From assembly GCF_001571265.1 (NCBI RefSeq), contig NZ_BCTL01000036.1:20473-84472 (forward strand): a stretch of DNA of 64,000 nt, written 5' to 3'. The translations under genes were made by a program, and so were the position numbers. Position 1 is the stretch's first letter. Each line of letters starts with the position of its first letter. Positions 35,438-47,910 of the stretch are shown here, one piece after another. This DNA is from Cedecea neteri NBRC 105707 = ATCC 33855 (GTDB lineage Bacteria > Pseudomonadota > Gammaproteobacteria > Enterobacterales > Enterobacteriaceae). The notes below the pieces were generated by a model. The model did no database searches. It saw only the letters and a program-made list of their open reading frames with translations, and was not told the DNA's origin.

Positions 35438-36922
35438 TTAATTAGCGAATGGGTTCGCTTTTTTGCCGCTGGTGGCCGCTGCCGGAGTGGCATGCGCCGC
35501 TTTAGTGGATGTCGTCGCTGGCGTGGTGTTGTAACCGTCAGCACGAGCATCTTGATCTGGGGTTTCCGGGGCAACGCTGTCTGCAGAGGTTGAAACCGGT
35601 TTGCCCAGCGCATTGTTCAGCGCAATCAGATCCTGCTCGTTCAACGTCCCCAGCGCTGATTTAATATTCAGCTGATTAATCAGGTAGTTGTAACGTGCGC
35701 TGGACAGCTGTTGCTTCGCGTTATACAGCGTGGTGGTAGCGTCCAGCACGTCAACGATAGTACGGGTGCCGACCGAATAACCGGCTTCCATCGCATCCAG
35801 AGAACTTTGCGCAGACACAACGGCCTGTTTGTAAGCGTTGATGGTGCTGATAGAGGCGTTCACGTTGTTAAAGGAAGAACGCACGGTCTGGACTACGCTG
35901 CGGTGCGCGCTTTCCAACTGCTCGCTGGCGCCAACAAAGTTGTACTGCGCCTGTTTAACCTGAGAGTTAACCTGACCCCCCTGGTAAAGCGGCAGGGAGA
36001 AGCTCAGGCCAACCTGGTTCTGCCCTTTGTAGCTGTTGTCATACGCCGAATTATTGGCTGTTTTTGAACCGTTATAGCTGGTGTTAGACACGCCGCTGGA
36101 CGCGTTCAGGCTCAGGGTCGGCAGGTGGCCGTCTTCAGCAAGGCGAATTTGTTCGCGCGCAAGATCCTGGCTCAGGCGAGCCTGAAGCAGGCTAAGGTTG
36201 CGTTTCTCAGCGTCTTTCAGCAGGTTATTCACCGCATCTGGCTTGGTGGTTTTAAAACCATCAACGTTCAGAGAAGCCAGGCTCAGATAGTCGTTACCGG
36301 TGACCTGGCGCAGAGATTCCACCGCGTTGTCCAGATTATTGCGGGCGGTAACTTCGTTCGCCAGCACGGTGTCGTACTGCGCGCGGGCGTTCTGTACGTC
36401 AGTGATTGCAACCAGGCCTACGTTAAAGCGCTGAGTGGTCTGATCCAACTGGCGGTAGATAGCCTGTTTCTGCGCTTCAGTATAGGAAAGCGCGTCAATT
36501 GCGCTCAGCACATTAAAATAGGCTGTTGCGGTGTTTAGGATCAGCGACTGCTGATCGGTCTGGAAGCTGACATCCTGAATCCCTGCGGTTTTTTCCTGCA
36601 GGCTCAGTGCGCGCCATTTCGACATATCAAAAATGGTTTGCGTCAGCTGTAACGTTGCGCTTGTGGCGTTGGAATTAACACCATTCTGATCGCGGAAACC
36701 GTTGCCGTAGGTGTAATCTGCACCCAGGCCCAGTTGTGGTAATAATGGGCTGCGTGCTTCATTAATTTTTTCGAATGCGGCGTCACGATCAGCAGCGGAT
36801 TTACGCAGGTCTGGGTTGCTGGTGCGGGCCTGTTGATAAACCTGCAGCAGGTTTTCTGCCTGGCTCATGGCGCTGAAACCCGTTAGGCTCAGACCGATAA
36901 GAATGGGGAGCAGTTTCTTCAT
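35438..36922 (-). CDS. tolC: outer-membrane efflux and secretion channel TolC
   Basis: The 494-residue protein has a 22-residue signal peptide ending MSQA and two tandem repeats of the outer membrane efflux protein domain, with hallmarks LLPQLGLGADYTYG, NVGLVAITDVQNARAQYD and AGYSVGTRTIVDVLDATTTLYN. It trimerises into a barrel and periplasmic tunnel that serves AcrAB, EmrAB, MacAB and type I secretion. The start at 36922 gives the signal peptide known for TolC. The C-terminal tail differs from E. coli, which is common. A mar/sox/rob box lies upstream. Confidence 0.97.
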   Translation of the reverse strand: MKKLLPILIGLSLTGFSAMSQAENLLQVYQQARTSNPDLRKSAADRDAAFEKINEARSPLLPQLGLGADYTYGNGFRDQNGVNSNATSATLQLTQTIFDMSKWRALSLQEKTAGIQDVSFQTDQQSLILNTATAYFNVLSAIDALSYTEAQKQAIYRQLDQTTQRFNVGLVAITDVQNARAQYDTVLANEVTARNNLDNAVESLRQVTGNDYLSLASLNVDGFKTTKPDAVNNLLKDAEKRNLSLLQARLSQDLAREQIRLAEDGHLPTLSLNASSGVSNTSYNGSKTANNSAYDNSYKGQNQVGLSFSLPLYQGGQVNSQVKQAQYNFVGASEQLESAHRSVVQTVRSSFNNVNASISTINAYKQAVVSAQSSLDAMEAGYSVGTRTIVDVLDATTTLYNAKQQLSSARYNYLINQLNIKSALGTLNEQDLIALNNALGKPVSTSADSVAPETPDQDARADGYNTTPATTSTKAAHATPAAATSGKKANPFAN

Positions 36923-37015
36923 TTGCATTCCTTGTTGTGAAGCAGAATTATTTTGTTTAACGCCGACAGGAGTCAAAGATGATCGCCGATTCTACAGATT
37001 CCGTCAGCCGGGCAG

Positions 37016-37033
37016 GTTGGCGTAAAGTGCCAT
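37016..37033 (-). promoter_or_regulatory. mar/sox/rob box of tolC
   Basis: On the minus strand ATGGCACTTTACGCCAAC fits the marbox consensus (AYnGCACnnWnnRYYAAAY) at nearly every fixed position. It lies about 95 bases before the tolC start, as in E. coli, and implies induction by MarA, SoxS and Rob. Confidence 0.8.
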
Positions 37034-37134
37034 CTACCTTAATTTTCACCAATCTACCACATCAAAATTGAAAGGGCAGTTACGCAGGGTTGAAATCGCC
37101 CAGCCAGCGCCCATTTGCCATCAGGACATCATCT

Positions 37135-37767
37135 ATGAACAAGTCAGAAAAGCTAGCGGCTACTTTCGCCAAAAAGGATGTAGAAATTATTGCACGGGAA
37201 ACGCTTTATCGTGGCTTTTTTTCACTCGATCTTTATCGTTTTCGCCATCGTTTGTTTAACGGCGAAATGAGTGGTGAGGTCAGGCGTGAAATTTTTGAGC
37301 GCGGTCACGCTGCGGTGCTGCTACCCTATGACCCTGTGCGCGATGAAGTCGTGCTAATAGAGCAGATTCGTATTGCCGCCTGGGACAGCAGTGAAACCCC
37401 GTGGCTGTTGGAAATGATCGCCGGCATGATTGAAGAAGGTGAAAGCATAGAAGATGTTGCGCGCCGCGAAGCCGTAGAAGAGGCGGGCCTTACCGTGGGT
37501 CGGACCAAACCGGTTCTGAGCTATTTAGCCAGCCCTGGCGGCACCAGCGAAAGGTTGTCTATTTTAGTCGGCGAAGTGGATGCCACTCAGGCCAAAGGTA
37601 TTCATGGCCTGGTGGAAGAAAACGAAGATATTCGTGTTCATGTGGTCAGCCGGGAGCAGGCTTACCAGTGTGTCGAAGAGGGGAGCATCGACAACGCGGC
37701 GTCGGTCATCGCTTTGCAATGGCTGCAGCTGCATTATGAGCAACTAAGAAAAGAGTGGAACCACTGA
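37135..37767 (+). CDS. nudF: ADP-ribose pyrophosphatase
   Basis: The 210-residue protein has the Nudix box [23 protein letters not shown] (residues about 101-123, listed here as its G-x5-E-x7-REVxEEAG pattern) and the downstream [11 protein letters not shown] block typical of ADP-ribose pyrophosphatases. It hydrolyses ADP-ribose to AMP and ribose-5-phosphate. It is divergent from tolC and heads nudF-yqiB-cpdA-yqiA-parE. The ATG at 37135 is chosen; the longer frame has no family match. Confidence 0.95.
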   Translation: MNKSEKLAATFAKKDVEIIARETLYRGFFSLDLYRFRHRLFNGEMSGEVRREIFERGHAAVLLPYDPVRDEVVLIEQIRIAAWDSSETPWLLEMIAGMIEEGESIEDVARREAVEEAGLTVGRTKPVLSYLASPGGTSERLSILVGEVDATQAKGIHGLVEENEDIRVHVVSREQAYQCVEEGSIDNAASVIALQWLQLHYEQLRKEWNH

Positions 37768-37769
37768 TT

Positions 37770-38195
37770 ATGAAGCGCTATACCCCTGACTTCCCCGAAA
37801 TGATGCGTTTGTGCGAAACCAACTTCGCGCAGCTGCGCCGCCTGTTGCCAAAAAATGATGCAGCGGGCGAAACGGTAACCTATCAGGTTAATAGCGCCAG
37901 ATATCGCTTAACTATCTCAGAATCAACGCGTTATACAACGCTAGTGGAAATTGAACAAACGCAACCCGCGGTGAGTTACTGGAGCCTGCCGTCAATGTCG
38001 GTCAGGCTGTATCACGATGCGATGGTGGCGGAAGTGTGTTCAAGCCAGCAGATCTTTCGCTTCAAAGCGCGATATGATTATCCGAATAAAAAGTTGCATC
38101 AACGCGACGAAAAGCATCAAATTAACCAGTTTCTTGCTGATTGGCTGCGCTACTGTTTAGCGCATGGAGCAATGGCCTTGCCCGTGTATACCTAG
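37770..38195 (+). CDS. yqiB: YqiB family DUF1249 protein
   Basis: The 141-residue protein starts [19 protein letters not shown] two bases after nudF and shows the DUF1249 core with [22 protein letters not shown] and the [17 protein letters not shown] strand. It is a conserved cytoplasmic protein of unknown function always found between nudF and cpdA in enterobacteria. Confidence 0.9.
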   Translation: MKRYTPDFPEMMRLCETNFAQLRRLLPKNDAAGETVTYQVNSARYRLTISESTRYTTLVEIEQTQPAVSYWSLPSMSVRLYHDAMVAEVCSSQQIFRFKARYDYPNKKLHQRDEKHQINQFLADWLRYCLAHGAMALPVYT

Positions 38196-38339
38196 TTTTT
38201 TAGGGACCAGGACGGCTAACGGCACAACGCCCTGAATAAATGGATGATATTGATACCCTGAATGAATCGAGCTGCCGCCTGGATATCAGCAGCTTAAGTG
38301 TGGTGGGTAGTAAGTGTGCGTGAAACCTAAGGACACCAT

Positions 38340-39167
38340 TTGGAAAGCCTGTTAACCCTTCCTGTGGCCGATGGAGGCCGAATCAGGATACTGCAAATAA
38401 CCGATACCCATTTGTTCGCCGGAAAGAACGAAACGCTGCTCGGCATAAATACCTGGAAGAGCTATCAGGCGGTGTTGACCGCCATTCTCGCCGAACAGCG
38501 TACCTGCGACTTACTGGTGGCAACCGGGGATTTGGCCCAGGATCACAGCGTGGAGGCTTATCAGCACTTTGCTGAAGGGATCTCCCGTATTTCTGCGCCT
38601 TGCGTTTGGCTGCCAGGTAACCACGATTTTCAGCCTGCGATGTTTAACGCCCTGCAGGACGCGGGTATTTCCCCGGCAAAGCGCGTTTACATCGGCGACC
38701 ACTGGCAAATCTTGCTGCTGGATAGCCAGGTTTTTGGTGTTCCCCACGGTGAACTGAGCGATTTCCAGTTGGAATGGCTCGAGCGTCAGCTGGCTGCGGC
38801 TCCTGAGCGTCACACGTTACTTCTGCTGCATCATCATCCTCTGCCTGCCGGCTGTAGCTGGCTGGATCAGCACAGCCTGCGCAATGCTGCCGCACTGGAT
38901 GCCGTGCTTAAGCCCTGGCCACAGGTGAAAACTCTGCTTTGTGGACACATTCATCAGGAACTGGATCTCGACTGGAACGGTCGTAGAATGCTGGCCACGC
39001 CTTCGACATGCGTCCAGTTCAAACCCCACTGCGCCAATTTCACGCTCGACACCATTGAGCCGGGCTGGCGCTGGCTCGATCTTTACCCTGACGGCAGCCT
39101 GACGACAGAAGTTTGCCGTCTGCAAAGCGGTAAATTTAGCCCCGACACGGATTCTGAGGGTTATTAA
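38340..39167 (+). CDS. cpdA: cAMP phosphodiesterase
   Basis: The 275-residue protein is a class III cyclic-nucleotide phosphodiesterase. The calcineurin-type metal motifs are [32 protein letters not shown] and CGHIHQELD. It hydrolyses cAMP and so tunes CRP. The start codon is TTG at 38340, preceded by TAAGGA, and gives exactly the MESLLTLP start of E. coli CpdA, which also uses TTG. It overlaps yqiA by one base (TAATG). Confidence 0.95.
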   Translation: MESLLTLPVADGGRIRILQITDTHLFAGKNETLLGINTWKSYQAVLTAILAEQRTCDLLVATGDLAQDHSVEAYQHFAEGISRISAPCVWLPGNHDFQPAMFNALQDAGISPAKRVYIGDHWQILLLDSQVFGVPHGELSDFQLEWLERQLAAAPERHTLLLLHHHPLPAGCSWLDQHSLRNAAALDAVLKPWPQVKTLLCGHIHQELDLDWNGRRMLATPSTCVQFKPHCANFTLDTIEPGWRWLDLYPDGSLTTEVCRLQSGKFSPDTDSEGY

Positions 39168-39742
39168 TGCCTGCGTTACTGTATCTGCACGGGTTTAATA
39201 GCTCTCCGGCCTCCGCAAAAGCGACCCTTTTTAAGGCATGGCTGGCGCAGCATCACCCTGAAATTGAAATGATTGTGCCTCAGTTGCCGCCGTACCCGGC
39301 AGAAGCCTCCGAGCTGCTGGAGTCGCTTGTGCTTGAGCGTGGAGGAGAGCCGCTGGGCGTTGTGGGGTCTTCCCTGGGCGGCTATTATGCGACCTGGCTT
39401 TCGCAGTGCTTTACTCTGCCAGCGGTGGTGGTCAACCCGGCCGTTCGCCCCTTTGAGCTGCTGGTGGGTTATCTCGGTAAAAACGAGAACCCCTACACCG
39501 GGCAGCAATATGTGCTAGAGTCACGCCATATTTACGATCTGAAAGTTATGCAGATTGACCCGCTGGAAGCACCGGACCTGATTTGGCTGTTGCAACAAAC
39601 GGGTGATGAGGTGCTTGATTACCGCCAGGCCGTAGCCTACTACGCGCTCTGCCGTCAGACGGTGAAACCCGGTGGCAATCATGCCTTTACGGGCTTCGAA
39701 GATTATTTCACACAGATTGTCGACTTCCTCGGCTTGCGCTGA
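39167..39742 (+). CDS. yqiA: YqiA alpha/beta-hydrolase esterase
   Basis: The 191-residue protein has the alpha/beta-hydrolase nucleophile elbow GSSLGGYYA near residue 67, an oxyanion-hole YLHGFNSSP at the start and a catalytic-type histidine in [10 protein letters not shown]. coli YqiA acts on short acyl esters and acyl-CoA. It is coupled to cpdA by a one-base stop-start overlap and is followed by parE after 45 bases. Confidence 0.93.
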   Translation: MPALLYLHGFNSSPASAKATLFKAWLAQHHPEIEMIVPQLPPYPAEASELLESLVLERGGEPLGVVGSSLGGYYATWLSQCFTLPAVVVNPAVRPFELLVGYLGKNENPYTGQQYVLESRHIYDLKVMQIDPLEAPDLIWLLQQTGDEVLDYRQAVAYYALCRQTVKPGGNHAFTGFEDYFTQIVDFLGLR

Positions 39743-39784
39743 GGCCTGACGGCCGATTTCCTGTTTCGCTATCTGAATGAATAA

Positions 39785-41680
<1,896 letters not shown>

Positions 41681-41699
41681 ACACTTTTCTCTAAAACGT

Positions 41700-41728
41700 A
41701 AAAGGGATGGCAAAAGCCATCCCTTTTT
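41700..41728. terminator. bidirectional terminator between parE and ygiN
   Basis: AAAAGGGATGGC, AAAA loop and GCCATCCCTTTTT form a strong stem with A and T runs between convergent genes. Confidence 0.92.
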
Positions 41729-41745
41729 GCATTCTTAGACGCCTG

Positions 41746-42063
41746 TTACTTCACGGCTTCTTCGAGAATGCGGATATGCACTTCCAGCACGTCGTCTTTC
41801 ACGCGGGCGCTATGCTCTTTCATGTGCGTGGTCTGAAGATGCGCTTCCAGGTGCGCAACGCTTTCCCATTTTTCGAGCATGAAGATGGAGTCCGGGGCGG
41901 TTGTCTGGAACGTTACCTGGGCGTTATGATCGACCAGCGGCGCGTAGCCGTGGCAGCCTTTTTCCTGCAGCACAGTTGGAATAATTTTCTCAAACGCTGC
42001 AATTACCGCCTGGCGATGGTGTGAACCAGGACGCGTGCGAATTTCTGCAATCACTGTCAGCAT
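41746..42063 (-). CDS. ygiN: quinol monooxygenase YgiN
   Basis: The 105-residue protein has the antibiotic-biosynthesis monooxygenase (ABM) fold, with VIAEIRTRPGSHH at the start and DSIFMLEKWESVAHLEAH near 60. E. coli YgiN oxidises menadiol and is thought to act in a quinone cycle with MdaB, which lies just upstream in the same operon here, 30 bases away. Confidence 0.93.
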   Translation of the reverse strand: MLTVIAEIRTRPGSHHRQAVIAAFEKIIPTVLQEKGCHGYAPLVDHNAQVTFQTTAPDSIFMLEKWESVAHLEAHLQTTHMKEHSARVKDDVLEVHIRILEEAVK

Positions 42064-42093
42064 GACTAACTCCTTATGTTATCCGGCCAACAG

Positions 42094-42675
42094 TTAAGCA
42101 AAAATAGCAGCCAGATGCTTGCGATATTCTGCTACATAATGTGGCACGTCAGGTGCTTTGATAACGTCATTAGCGATAAAGGTAGGTAACCCTTCCATGC
42201 CCAGGAACTGGTTCGCCTTGTGGAACGGAAGATACACGCCGTCTACGCCAACGCCATGGAAGAACTGATCTTTTTCGGTGAAAGCTTCTAAAGGCGCGTT
42301 CCACGTCAGGGAGATCATGTAGGTTTTACCCTGAATCAGACCACCGGAGCCATATTTTTTAGACGCGTCTGAACGTGTACGGCCGTCGCTCGCATACAGC
42401 GAACCGTGGCCTTCAGTGAACACATCGTCAATGTACTTTTTGACCGTCCACGGGGCGCCCATCCACCAGCCTGGCATCTGCCAGATGATGCTGTCTGCCC
42501 AAAGGAATTTCTCAACTTCCGCTTTAACGTCGTATTCACTGTCTGCGCGGGTTACCTGAACATCATGTCCGAGGTCGCGCAAATAGCTTTCCGCGACTTC
42601 AGTCATGGTGTCATTGAGCTGGCCGTTAGAATGGCCGAATTTTTTACCGCCGTTAATAATCAGGATGTTGCTCAT
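42094..42675 (-). CDS. mdaB: NADPH:quinone reductase MdaB
   Basis: The 193-residue flavodoxin-like protein begins ILIINGGKKFGHSNGQLND and contains IIWQMPGWWMGAPWTVKKYID near 75, typical of MdaB. It reduces quinones by two electrons using NADPH and FAD, which protects against redox cycling. It heads the mdaB-ygiN operon. Confidence 0.94.
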   Translation of the reverse strand: MSNILIINGGKKFGHSNGQLNDTMTEVAESYLRDLGHDVQVTRADSEYDVKAEVEKFLWADSIIWQMPGWWMGAPWTVKKYIDDVFTEGHGSLYASDGRTRSDASKKYGSGGLIQGKTYMISLTWNAPLEAFTEKDQFFHGVGVDGVYLPFHKANQFLGMEGLPTFIANDVIKAPDVPHYVAEYRKHLAAIFA

Positions 42676-42791
42676 CGTTAGCCCTTAAATAATTACGTTT
42701 GCCAATCATTATAATGAGCGCGTTACTGTGAAAAAATGACCAAAATGTGCAAAGACTTTTGCTGTGTAAGCAATAATCAGGCTGAAATCTC

Positions 42792-44153
42792 TCAGCTCCA
42801 ACTGATATGAACCCTAAAACCGCCGCTTTCTACGTTGCCGAAAGTTGCCTTCATACCGTGCAGCGCCGCAATTCGACTCACGATAGACAGCCCTAGCCCG
42901 CTGCCGGTTTTTAGCTGCCCTGGCGGGCGGAAGAAACGTTCGCCCAAAGAGGCAAGATATTCAGGGTTCACGCCCGGCCCATTGTCGATAACCTCAAGGT
43001 CATGTTCGTTTAGCACGACGTTCACAACGCTGCCTGCCGGACTGTAACGGACGGCGTTATCCAGGATATTGCGTAGCATCAACCCGAGTAGAAGTGGCTG
43101 GCCACGGCGAATCACCGATTGCTCCAACATCTGTAGGCGAATATCAATGTGTTCTCGCTGGGCCCCGTGCCACGCTTCCATCACGTTTTCCTGAAGTAGC
43201 GTCTGCAGTGATACTTCTTGCACATCGTTAAGTTCAGCCAGGGAGTCGAGTCGGGAAAGCGTAAGTAGCTGTTCAACAAGACGAGAGGCGCGATCGATGC
43301 CGTGGTGAAGCTGGTTTAGCGCCTGATCTCTGACCTGGGTATCATCTTCGGCGAGTTGAGCCACCTCAGCCTGTACCTTCAGGGCGGCCAGCGGGGTACG
43401 GAGTTCGTGCGCGGCATCGGACGTAAAGCGCCTTTCACGCTGCATAAACGCTTCCGTGCGCTCAAAAAGCTGATTTAAGGCTTCCACCAGCGGCCTGACC
43501 TCCAGTGGAAGCGCCTGTGTCGCCAGCCTGCTGCTGTCGCCCGGAGGACGATGCTGTAGTTTTTGCGTTAGCTTACGCAGCGGTGCCAGTTCTGAGCTGA
43601 CTAACCAAATCAGCAACACCAGCATCAGCGGCAGCGCGATTAGCCAGGGCGTTAACTGAGCGGAAACGATGTCCAGGGCCATATCGTTCCTGTAGTCCCA
43701 CTCCTGGCCGACCACGATGCGATAATGCCCATCAGGCGTAGTCAGCCAGACCAGGCGCCATAGATCGTCATCATCCTCAAGTCGCCCGTCAGCAAATCCA
43801 TCTCTATGCCATGAATAGGTCAGCCCTTTACCGCTGTCGCCGTCATTGAGCACAAGCCTGCCCTCTGTGGTAAAAATGGCGAAGGCTAATGTGTCATCAT
43901 CAAGTTTACCTCGATGTTTTTTCAGTATTTTTTTACTGCGCGGAAGCTGTGAATCGGCAGTGTTTGCGGCGTTGAAATCCAGCACGCTTAGCCGCTTGGC
44001 AAAAAGCAGTTGTTGCGTATCGAAGAGCTTGTTGAGCGATTTGCGGGCTTCATACCACGCGGTGGTACTGGCAATGGCCGCTGCAACAAGGGTAAGTACA
44101 ATAAACCCTGCAGTCAGGCGGGTGCGCAGGCTTTTGGTCAAGGTGCTTAGCAT
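42792..44153 (-). CDS. qseC: sensor histidine kinase QseC
   Basis: The 453-residue inner-membrane kinase has an N-terminal helix, a periplasmic sensor (about 35-160), a second helix ([19 protein letters not shown]), the phospho-acceptor histidine in [15 protein letters not shown] near 245, and ATP-binding boxes [16 protein letters not shown] and GSGLGLSIV. QseC senses quorum/hormone signals (AI-3, catecholamines) in E. coli and phosphorylates QseB. It overlaps qseB by seven bases. Confidence 0.95.
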   Translation of the reverse strand: MLSTLTKSLRTRLTAGFIVLTLVAAAIASTTAWYEARKSLNKLFDTQQLLFAKRLSVLDFNAANTADSQLPRSKKILKKHRGKLDDDTLAFAIFTTEGRLVLNDGDSGKGLTYSWHRDGFADGRLEDDDDLWRLVWLTTPDGHYRIVVGQEWDYRNDMALDIVSAQLTPWLIALPLMLVLLIWLVSSELAPLRKLTQKLQHRPPGDSSRLATQALPLEVRPLVEALNQLFERTEAFMQRERRFTSDAAHELRTPLAALKVQAEVAQLAEDDTQVRDQALNQLHHGIDRASRLVEQLLTLSRLDSLAELNDVQEVSLQTLLQENVMEAWHGAQREHIDIRLQMLEQSVIRRGQPLLLGLMLRNILDNAVRYSPAGSVVNVVLNEHDLEVIDNGPGVNPEYLASLGERFFRPPGQLKTGSGLGLSIVSRIAALHGMKATFGNVESGGFRVHISWS

Positions 44154-44809
44154 GAGTCACCTAACGTATAGCCGATGCCGTGCACGGTGCGAATAAAACT
44201 GCTGCCCAGTTTTTTGCGAAGATGGTGGATGTGAACTTCAAGGGCGTTACGCGAGACTTCATCGTCCCAGTTATAGATTTTTTCCTCGATCAAGGTGCGT
44301 GGCAGAACACGCCCGACATTACGCATTAGCAACTCGAGTAAAGCGAATTCTTTAGGCTTTAGCTGTAAGGGCTCGCCGTTGAGAGATACCGTATGGTTTA
44401 CCGGTGAAAGCACGACACTCCCATAGGTCAGCTCTGGTTGCGCGTGGCCGTGCGCCCGGCGGATGAGTACCTGCAGCCGGACAGCCACTTCTGTCAGTGC
44501 GAAAGGTTTGCAAAGGTAGTCGTCCGCACCCAGTTGCAATCCTTCAATACGCTCTTCCAGTGAGTCTCTGGCTGTCAGTATTAGTACGGGCTGGCTGTGC
44601 CCCTCTTTACGCCAGGTTCGCAGAATATCCAGACCATCCATGCCGGGCAGGCTTAGGTCCAGCACCACGGCGTCGTAGGGTGCGAGGCCCAGTGCGGCTT
44701 GCCCCTTTGGCCCATCGCTAAACCAGTCAACTGCAAACCCCATTTTGATTAATCCGGCTTTAATACCGTCACCAATCAGTGGGTCATCCTCAATAAGTAA
44801 CAGGCGCAT
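44147..44809 (-). CDS. qseB: response regulator QseB
   Basis: The 220-residue OmpR-type regulator has a receiver domain with acidic pocket ([11 protein letters not shown]), phospho-acceptor aspartate in [15 protein letters not shown], the KPF lysine motif and a C-terminal winged helix. It acts with QseC on motility and virulence genes in E. coli. The ATG at 44809 has an AAGGAG site; a longer frame was rejected. It is divergent from ygiW as in E. coli, so the 190-base gap is a shared control region. Confidence 0.95.
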   Translation of the reverse strand: MRLLLIEDDPLIGDGIKAGLIKMGFAVDWFSDGPKGQAALGLAPYDAVVLDLSLPGMDGLDILRTWRKEGHSQPVLILTARDSLEERIEGLQLGADDYLCKPFALTEVAVRLQVLIRRAHGHAQPELTYGSVVLSPVNHTVSLNGEPLQLKPKEFALLELLMRNVGRVLPRTLIEEKIYNWDDEVSRNALEVHIHHLRKKLGSSFIRTVHGIGYTLGDSC

Positions 44810-45000
44810 GGCGCACTCCTTGTGGCTGCCGTTAAGACGTGCAGTAAATACTTGTAGCCTTTGTGTGTACAGAAGAAAAGCCGGCTCCTTCGGCAAAGGC
44901 CGCAAATACACAATAAAAATAGTTTCAGCGATGGTGATTAAGATCCCGCTAAGATTTGGGCGTTTTAATGGGGGCCTGGAAACGAAAGGAGAATAACATT

Positions 45001-45402
45001 ATGAAAAAGACAGCTGCTTTATTCGCCATTATTGCTTTAACTTCCGCCCCCCTTTTTGCTGCGCAGACAGGCGGGTTTGTTGACCCGAATGCCTCGGTAC
45101 AAACTCAGCCTATACAGCAGGGCGGCTTTGTGGGCCCAACAGGGAGTAAAACCACGGTAAAACAGGCCAAAACGTTATCTGATGACACTTGGGTGACACT
45201 GACCGGCAAAATAGAACAGCGCATTGGTGGGGATGATTACATTTTCCGCGATGCAACCGACAGCATCAACGTAGACATTGATCATAAGCGTTGGAACGGC
45301 CAAGTGGTCACCCCACAGGATACTGTGGAAATTCAGGGTAAAGTGGATAAAGACTGGAATTCGATTGAAATCGACGTAAAGCAAATTAACAAACTGAAGT
45401 AA
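45001..45402 (+). CDS. ygiW: periplasmic BOF-family stress protein YgiW
   Basis: The 133-residue protein has a signal peptide ending in LFAAQ and a single-strand OB-fold of the BOF family (WVTLTGKIEQRIGGDDYIFRD, then VDIDHKRWNG). E. coli YgiW (VisP) is periplasmic and linked to stress resistance and QseBC signalling. The start at 45001 follows AAAGGAG. Its divergence from qseBC is conserved. Confidence 0.93.
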   Translation: MKKTAALFAIIALTSAPLFAAQTGGFVDPNASVQTQPIQQGGFVGPTGSKTTVKQAKTLSDDTWVTLTGKIEQRIGGDDYIFRDATDSINVDIDHKRWNGQVVTPQDTVEIQGKVDKDWNSIEIDVKQINKLK

Positions 45403-45549
45403 CGCTGAAAATGCGGCTTGTCCTTCTGGGCTGCCGCTTCGTATAAAGCTATTCATCGCTATGACTCAACAGGCCAGATAAGGTACTATCGGCGGCAATT
45501 ACGCCGATTGTGGCCACAATCGGTTCGTCAGTTTGAGGATGAATGAGCA

Positions 45550-47820
45550 ATGAGTGATTTGACTCATGATGGTGCTGAGCGTCTTGCGCTGCACGAATTC
45601 ACGGAAAATGCGTATCTCAACTATTCCATGTACGTCATCATGGACCGCGCTCTGCCGTTTATCGGCGATGGGCTTAAGCCGGTTCAGCGTCGAATCGTAT
45701 ATGCGATGTCTGAGCTGGGGCTAAACGCCAGCGCGAAATTCAAAAAGTCTGCCCGTACCGTGGGTGATGTGCTGGGTAAATACCATCCGCACGGCGACAG
45801 CGCCTGTTATGAAGCGATGGTGCTGATGGCGCAGCCCTTCTCTTACCGCTACCCGCTGGTAGACGGGCAGGGGAACTGGGGCGCGCCGGACGATCCTAAG
45901 TCCTTTGCTGCAATGCGTTATACCGAATCTCGCCTGTCGAAGTATGCGGAGCTGCTGCTTAGCGAACTTGGTCAGGGGACGGTAGATTACATCCCGAACT
46001 TTGACGGAACGCTGCAGGAGCCAAAAATGCTGCCTGCGCGTTTGCCAAACATTCTGCTTAACGGGACAACCGGCATCGCCGTGGGTATGGCAACCGACAT
46101 TCCTCCGCATAACCTGCGTGAGGTTGCACAGGCCGCCATAACGCTGATTGACCAGCCAAAAACGACGCTGGAAAGCCTGCTGGATATTGTTCACGGTCCG
46201 GACTATCCGACCGAGGCGGAGATCATTACCCCGCGTGAAGATATCCGCAAAATTTACCAGAACGGGCGCGGTTCAGTCCGCATGCGTGCGGTATGGCGTA
46301 AAGAAGACGGTGACGTTGTGATCACTGCTCTGCCGCACCAGGTATCGGGTGCTCGCGTGTTGGAGCAGATTGCCAACCAGATGCGCGCGAAAAAGCTGCC
46401 GATGGTGGAAGACCTGCGGGATGAATCGAACCATGAAAACCCAACTCGCCTGGTGATTGTGCCTCGTTCCAATCGCGTAGACGTTGAGCAGGTAATGAAC
46501 CATCTGTTCGCGACCACCGATCTGGAAAAAAGCTACCGCGTTAACCTGAACATGATTGGTCTGGACGGTCGTCCGGCGGTGAAAAACCTGCTGGAGATCC
46601 TCAGCGAATGGCTGGTTTACCGCCGCGATACGGTGCGTCGTCGCCTGAACTACCGTCTGGAAAAAGTCCTCAAGCGCCTGCATATCCTCGAAGGTTTGCT
46701 GGTGGCATTCCTCAATATCGACGAAGTGATTCACATCATTCGTAGCGAGGATGAGCCCAAGCCGGTACTGATGTCCCGCTTTGATATCAGCGAAACTCAG
46801 GCTGAAGCCATTCTTGAGCTGAAGCTTCGCCACCTTGCCAAGCTGGAAGAAATGAAGATCCGCGGCGAGCAGGACGAGCTGGAAAAAGAGCGCGATCGGC
46901 TGCAGGGCATTCTCGCTTCCGAGCGCAAAATGGACACCCTGCTGAAAAAAGAGCTGCAGTCCGACGCCGATACCTACGGTGACGCTCGTCGTTCTCCGCT
47001 CCATGAGCGCGGCGAAGCGAAAGCGATGAGCGAGCACGATATGGTGCCGTCTGAACCCGTCACCATCGTGCTGTCGCAAATGGGCTGGGTGCGTAGCGCC
47101 AAAGGCCACGATATTGACGCACCAGGCCTGAGTTACAAAGCCGGTGACAGCTATCTGGGCTCAGCCAAAGGCAAAAGCAACCAGCCTGTGGCGTTTATCG
47201 ACTCCACCGGTCGAAGCTATGCGCTGGATCCCATCACGCTGCCGTCAGCACGCGGCCAGGGCGAGCCTTTAACCGGTAAGCTGACGCCACCACCGGGCGC
47301 GACGGTTGACTATGTTCTGATGGCTGCGGACGATCAGAAGCTGCTGATGGCGTCTGATGCGGGCTATGGTTTCGTCTGTACCTTTAACGACGTTGTGTCA
47401 CGTAATCGTGCGGGTAAAACGTTGATTTCCCTCCCGGATAACGCCCGCGTTCTTGCTCCGCTGGAAATTCACAGCGCAGACGACATGCTGTTGGCTATCA
47501 CCGCCGCCGGGCGCATGCTGATGTTCCCGGTGAGTGACTTACCGGAACTGTCGAAAGGCAAGGGCAATAAAATTATCTCTATCCCGGCAGCCGAAGCGGC
47601 GAAGGGTGAAGATAAGCTGGCACATCTGTTTATCCTGCCGCCGCAAAGCACGCTGACGCTGCACGTCGGGAAGCGTAAAATTAAGCTGCGTCCTGAAGAG
47701 CTGCAGAAAATTACCGGTGAGCGAGGCCGTCGCGGGACGCTGATGCGTGGCCTGCAGCGTATCGACCGCGTAGATGTCGATTCCCCGATGCGGGCTGGAG
47801 CTGGAGACAGCGAAGAATAA
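45550..47820 (+). CDS. parC: topoisomerase IV subunit A
   Basis: The 756-residue subunit has the catalytic tyrosine Y124 in [10 protein letters not shown] and a C-terminal DNA-wrapping beta-propeller ending [16 protein letters not shown]. It is four residues longer at the N terminus than E. coli ParC. Quinolone-resistance positions S84 and E88 ([10 protein letters not shown]. coli S80/E84) are wild type, so no target mutation is present here. It decatenates chromosomes with ParE. Confidence 0.98.
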   Translation: MSDLTHDGAERLALHEFTENAYLNYSMYVIMDRALPFIGDGLKPVQRRIVYAMSELGLNASAKFKKSARTVGDVLGKYHPHGDSACYEAMVLMAQPFSYRYPLVDGQGNWGAPDDPKSFAAMRYTESRLSKYAELLLSELGQGTVDYIPNFDGTLQEPKMLPARLPNILLNGTTGIAVGMATDIPPHNLREVAQAAITLIDQPKTTLESLLDIVHGPDYPTEAEIITPREDIRKIYQNGRGSVRMRAVWRKEDGDVVITALPHQVSGARVLEQIANQMRAKKLPMVEDLRDESNHENPTRLVIVPRSNRVDVEQVMNHLFATTDLEKSYRVNLNMIGLDGRPAVKNLLEILSEWLVYRRDTVRRRLNYRLEKVLKRLHILEGLLVAFLNIDEVIHIIRSEDEPKPVLMSRFDISETQAEAILELKLRHLAKLEEMKIRGEQDELEKERDRLQGILASERKMDTLLKKELQSDADTYGDARRSPLHERGEAKAMSEHDMVPSEPVTIVLSQMGWVRSAKGHDIDAPGLSYKAGDSYLGSAKGKSNQPVAFIDSTGRSYALDPITLPSARGQGEPLTGKLTPPPGATVDYVLMAADDQKLLMASDAGYGFVCTFNDVVSRNRAGKTLISLPDNARVLAPLEIHSADDMLLAITAAGRMLMFPVSDLPELSKGKGNKIISIPAAEAAKGEDKLAHLFILPPQSTLTLHVGKRKIKLRPEELQKITGERGRRGTLMRGLQRIDRVDVDSPMRAGAGDSEE

Positions 47821-47828
47821 TCCGGGGT

Positions 47829-47850
47829 ACGGCGGCAAGGTTGCCGCCGT
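47829..47850 (+). terminator. hairpin between parC and plsC
   Basis: ACGGCGGCA and TGCCGCCGT are perfect arms with a four-base loop, nine bases after parC. There is no T tract, so it may attenuate or stabilise rather than stop the transcript that continues into plsC. Confidence 0.4.
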
Positions 47851-47910
47851 CCGGTGTGTTTTACGCTAAAGCCGATATACTTATCAACGGCTTCGGCTCA
47901 TGAGGTAGTT

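Noticed and set aside
45814..45920. Quinolone-resistance mutations in parC (and in parE near 40980)
   Set aside because: The residues equal to E. coli ParC S80 and E84 are serine and glutamate, and the ParE segment is wild type.
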